From Promethearchaeota archaeon (GTDB lineage: Archaea; Asgardarchaeota; Lokiarchaeia; Sigynarchaeales; SOKP01), in assembly GCA_019057975.1 (NCBI GenBank), contig JAHLWJ010000106.1, positions 1-13,712 of the forward strand: a DNA stretch of 13,712 nucleotides, given 5' to 3'. The notes below the pieces were generated by a model, which was not told the origin of the DNA, searched no databases, and saw nothing but the letters and a program-made list of their open reading frames with translations. The translations under genes were made by a program, and so were the position numbers. Shown here in pieces: positions 12,407 to 13,712 of the stretch (positions within the stretch are counted from its first letter, which is position 1; each line of letters opens with the position of its first letter).

Positions 12407-13408
12407 TTATGTTGACACCTCACCTGTTTTAACTTCCGGACTTTTTATTCCACGAAACATATAGTCTCGATTGATGGCTAAGAGAAATAATATCATCGAA
12501 ATAATTGACATTGTTAATCCAACAGGATCAATTGTAATAATAGGTTGTGTCGTAATTGCAAAAGCTATTCCAAATAGGATCCACTCAAAAGCCATAAAGA
12601 ACACAGCTAATCCAGGTACTACAGTTTTTATTATCCATCCAGTCTGCAAATTTCTAGTATCAGAAAAACTCGTATAAATTATTGAAAACAAACCAACAAT
12701 ACTAAAAATCAACAATAAAATGCTAAAAACATCTATTACTATCCATATTGGATCTTTTAAGTCAATAAAAGGTATCAAAACCCCAGCTCCCCTTACATCA
12801 AATAATGTGAAAAACACTGTTGGATCTCCAAGAGGTACGCTCCCCAGTAGACTTGAGAGATCACTATATTTTCCTGTAAAAAATCCAAAAATTCCTGCGA
12901 GGGGTAGAAGTATACCAAGTGTAAATCCTATTATTACACACACACTAGCAAACCAAAACTCTGCTGCTTTCGTATTTCTTACTGGAATAAGCCCAATTTC
13001 ATCTATATTCTGATCAGGAATGAAACTCCAGCAATCATGAATAGAACATACTCCAACAAGTTTTTCATTTTCGATAACTGGTATGACATTCACGTTTAAA
13101 TCACGCATTCTCGTAAATGCATCAGTAACAGGTGTATCTATATTCACTGGCGTTATTTTATACATTGTTGAAATAACTTTCTCAGATTTCCCGTCAATTC
13201 CTTCTGCTACAACATTTTGAACTATATCAAAATCAGCGATAACTCCAAGCACTTTTTGTGCCTCTCCTTCAACTACCACTAAATCTGGAACTCCCAATTC
13301 CTTCATTTTTTTAGCTGCTTCTTGAATTGTTGCATTTGAGTCGATTACTCCATATTCATCGTCAATTACAAGATCTCGTACAAAATATTCACTTTTTGTT
13401 AATGCCAT
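12407..13408 (-). CDS. CBS-pair protein with four transmembrane helices
   Basis: A 333-residue protein. Residues 11-130 are a tandem CBS pair: CBS1 ends in LGVIADFDIVQNV, and CBS2 has the typical VNVIPVIENEKLVGVCSIHD (106-125). In this family the pair binds adenosine nucleotides and acts as a sensor. After a short linker come four predicted TM helices (about 151-177, 221-246, 263-286 and 295-312), then a short polar tail (GIKSPEVKTGEVST). The TM part has no transporter signature that I recognise, so a receptor-like or scaffold role is as likely as transport. The N-terminal CBS pair is cytoplasmic. It starts at ATG with a TATA element about 20-25 nt upstream, probably leaderless, and is the first gene of a two-gene operon with the RGG/zinc-ribbon protein. 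Confidence 0.87.
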   Translation of the reverse strand: MALTKSEYFVRDLVIDDEYGVIDSNATIQEAAKKMKELGVPDLVVVEGEAQKVLGVIADFDIVQNVVAEGIDGKSEKVISTMYKITPVNIDTPVTDAFTRMRDLNVNVIPVIENEKLVGVCSIHDCWSFIPDQNIDEIGLIPVRNTKAAEFWFASVCVIIGFTLGILLPLAGIFGFFTGKYSDLSSLLGSVPLGDPTVFFTLFDVRGAGVLIPFIDLKDPIWIVIDVFSILLLIFSIVGLFSIIYTSFSDTRNLQTGWIIKTVVPGLAVFFMAFEWILFGIAFAITTQPIITIDPVGLTMSIISMILFLLAINRDYMFRGIKSPEVKTGEVST

Positions 13409-13422
13409 GGATTATGCATCTC

Positions 13423-13440
13423 ATTTTTATATTAAATTAA
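13423..13440 (-). promoter_or_regulatory. TATA-box promoter of the CBS/RGG operon
   Basis: On the minus strand, TTAATTTAATATAAAAAT lies about 22-26 nt before the CBS-gene ATG at 13408, the distance expected for a leaderless archaeal transcript. No Shine-Dalgarno is present between them. Confidence 0.5.
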
Positions 13441-13503
13441 GTTTCTACGAAACATACGAGAAGTAGAATATATAAATCTTTTTGTTAAACCAAATTAATC
13501 AAT

Positions 13504-13526
13504 TAAATAAAAAGAATAATAAAAAT
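13504..13526 (-). terminator. T-rich terminator after the HAD gene
   Basis: On the minus strand this reads AATTTTTATTATTCTTTTTATTT, two T5 runs beginning about 65 nt after the HAD stop codon. It lies in the gap before the CBS promoter and probably separates the two transcripts. The rest of the gap (13409-13591) shows no gene. Confidence 0.4.
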
Positions 13527-13591
13527 TGGACTATATATCTTTTAAATATTGTAATTTGTGATAAGTGAAACTCATTACTTAGGATTTCATT

Positions 13592-13712
13592 TTAAAAGAA
13601 TTCCTTTAAAGAACTAAAAGAATCAATTATTTTATAGGGACTAATTTGAGATTTATCAGATTCAAAGAATTGTCCCTTACCAGTTCTTACTAAAATCCCC
13701 TTAATCCCCGCA
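13592..13712 (-). CDS. C-terminal fragment of a HAD-superfamily (IIA-type) hydrolase, 5'-truncated
   Basis: The last 39 codons of a minus-strand gene run off the right edge. The visible start AGIKGILVRTGKGQF matches the C-terminal motif of HAD-superfamily phosphatases (A-G-M-x-G-I-L-V-x-T-G-K), where it follows the GGD metal-binding motif. The tail YKIIDSFSSLKEFF fits the usual 'P..vidsl.el..ll' ending. This is seen in NagD/HDHD2/LHPP-like and phosphoglycolate-phosphatase-like proteins. The catalytic DxD is outside the window, so the substrate cannot be judged. It ends in TAA at 13592-13594, and the same-strand CBS gene follows 183 nt later behind its own promoter. Confidence 0.7.
   Translation of the reverse strand, partial: AGIKGILVRTGKGQFFESDKSQISPYKIIDSFSSLKEFF

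Noticed and set aside
12241..12423. Minus-strand frame of 60 codons rich in Glu, Val and Gly
   Set aside because: It overlaps the RGG-coding start in another frame; the composition is the simple shadow of GGN-repeat codons.
12471..13013. Plus-strand frames opposite the CBS membrane protein (12471-12677 and 12720-13013)
   Set aside because: Both lie antisense to a well-supported membrane-protein gene, have no recognisable motif and no start signals.

Overview
This 13.7-kb, strongly AT-rich window looks archaeal. AT-rich TATA-like elements lie about 22-30 nt before several start codons, leaders are short or absent, GTG and TTG starts occur, terminators are T-runs, and the split PurS/PurQ/small-PurL enzyme is present. 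The overall style suggests an Asgard archaeon of the Lokiarchaeia type: a Gly/Arg-rich membrane protein with paired zinc ribbons, a CBS-membrane protein, and small Cys-pair proteins of unknown function. That placement is an inference from gene style (about 0.5-0.6), because no ribosomal or other marker gene is present.

Left part (1-2318, + strand). The 3' end of a two-CCG-domain iron-sulfur protein (HdrD/GlpC type) is followed 37 nt later by an FGGY sugar/polyol kinase with glycerol-kinase-like active-site signatures, ending at a ten-T terminator. The pairing suggests catabolism of glycerol or a related polyol.

Accessory part (2390-5511, + strand). This holds an alpha/beta hydrolase with an unusual nucleophile elbow, a MazG/dCTP-pyrophosphatase-like protein, a Cys-rich DUF3795-type protein with a C-terminal zinc ribbon, and a two-TM protein with a PH-like domain. 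The last is followed by a decayed, frameshifted second copy of its own soluble domain. An unrecognised four-Cys protein closes the block.

Purine part (5764-10509, + strand). purC (long, yeast Ade1-like form) and a 67-residue two-TM protein precede purS-purQ-purL. purS and purQ are 6 nt apart; purQ and purL overlap by one base with a clear Shine-Dalgarno. Together they encode SAICAR synthase and the three-part FGAM synthase. A separately promoted 67-residue CxxC protein follows.

Right part (10885-13712, - strand). A two-gene operon encodes a CBS-domain four-TM protein and a striking 495-residue protein: an RGG tail, a Tyr/Trp/Arg tract, a TM hairpin around a beta-rich outer domain, and two zinc ribbons. 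At the right edge is the C-terminal end of a HAD-type phosphatase, also on the - strand. I see no tRNA, rRNA, CRISPR array, insertion sequence or integrase.
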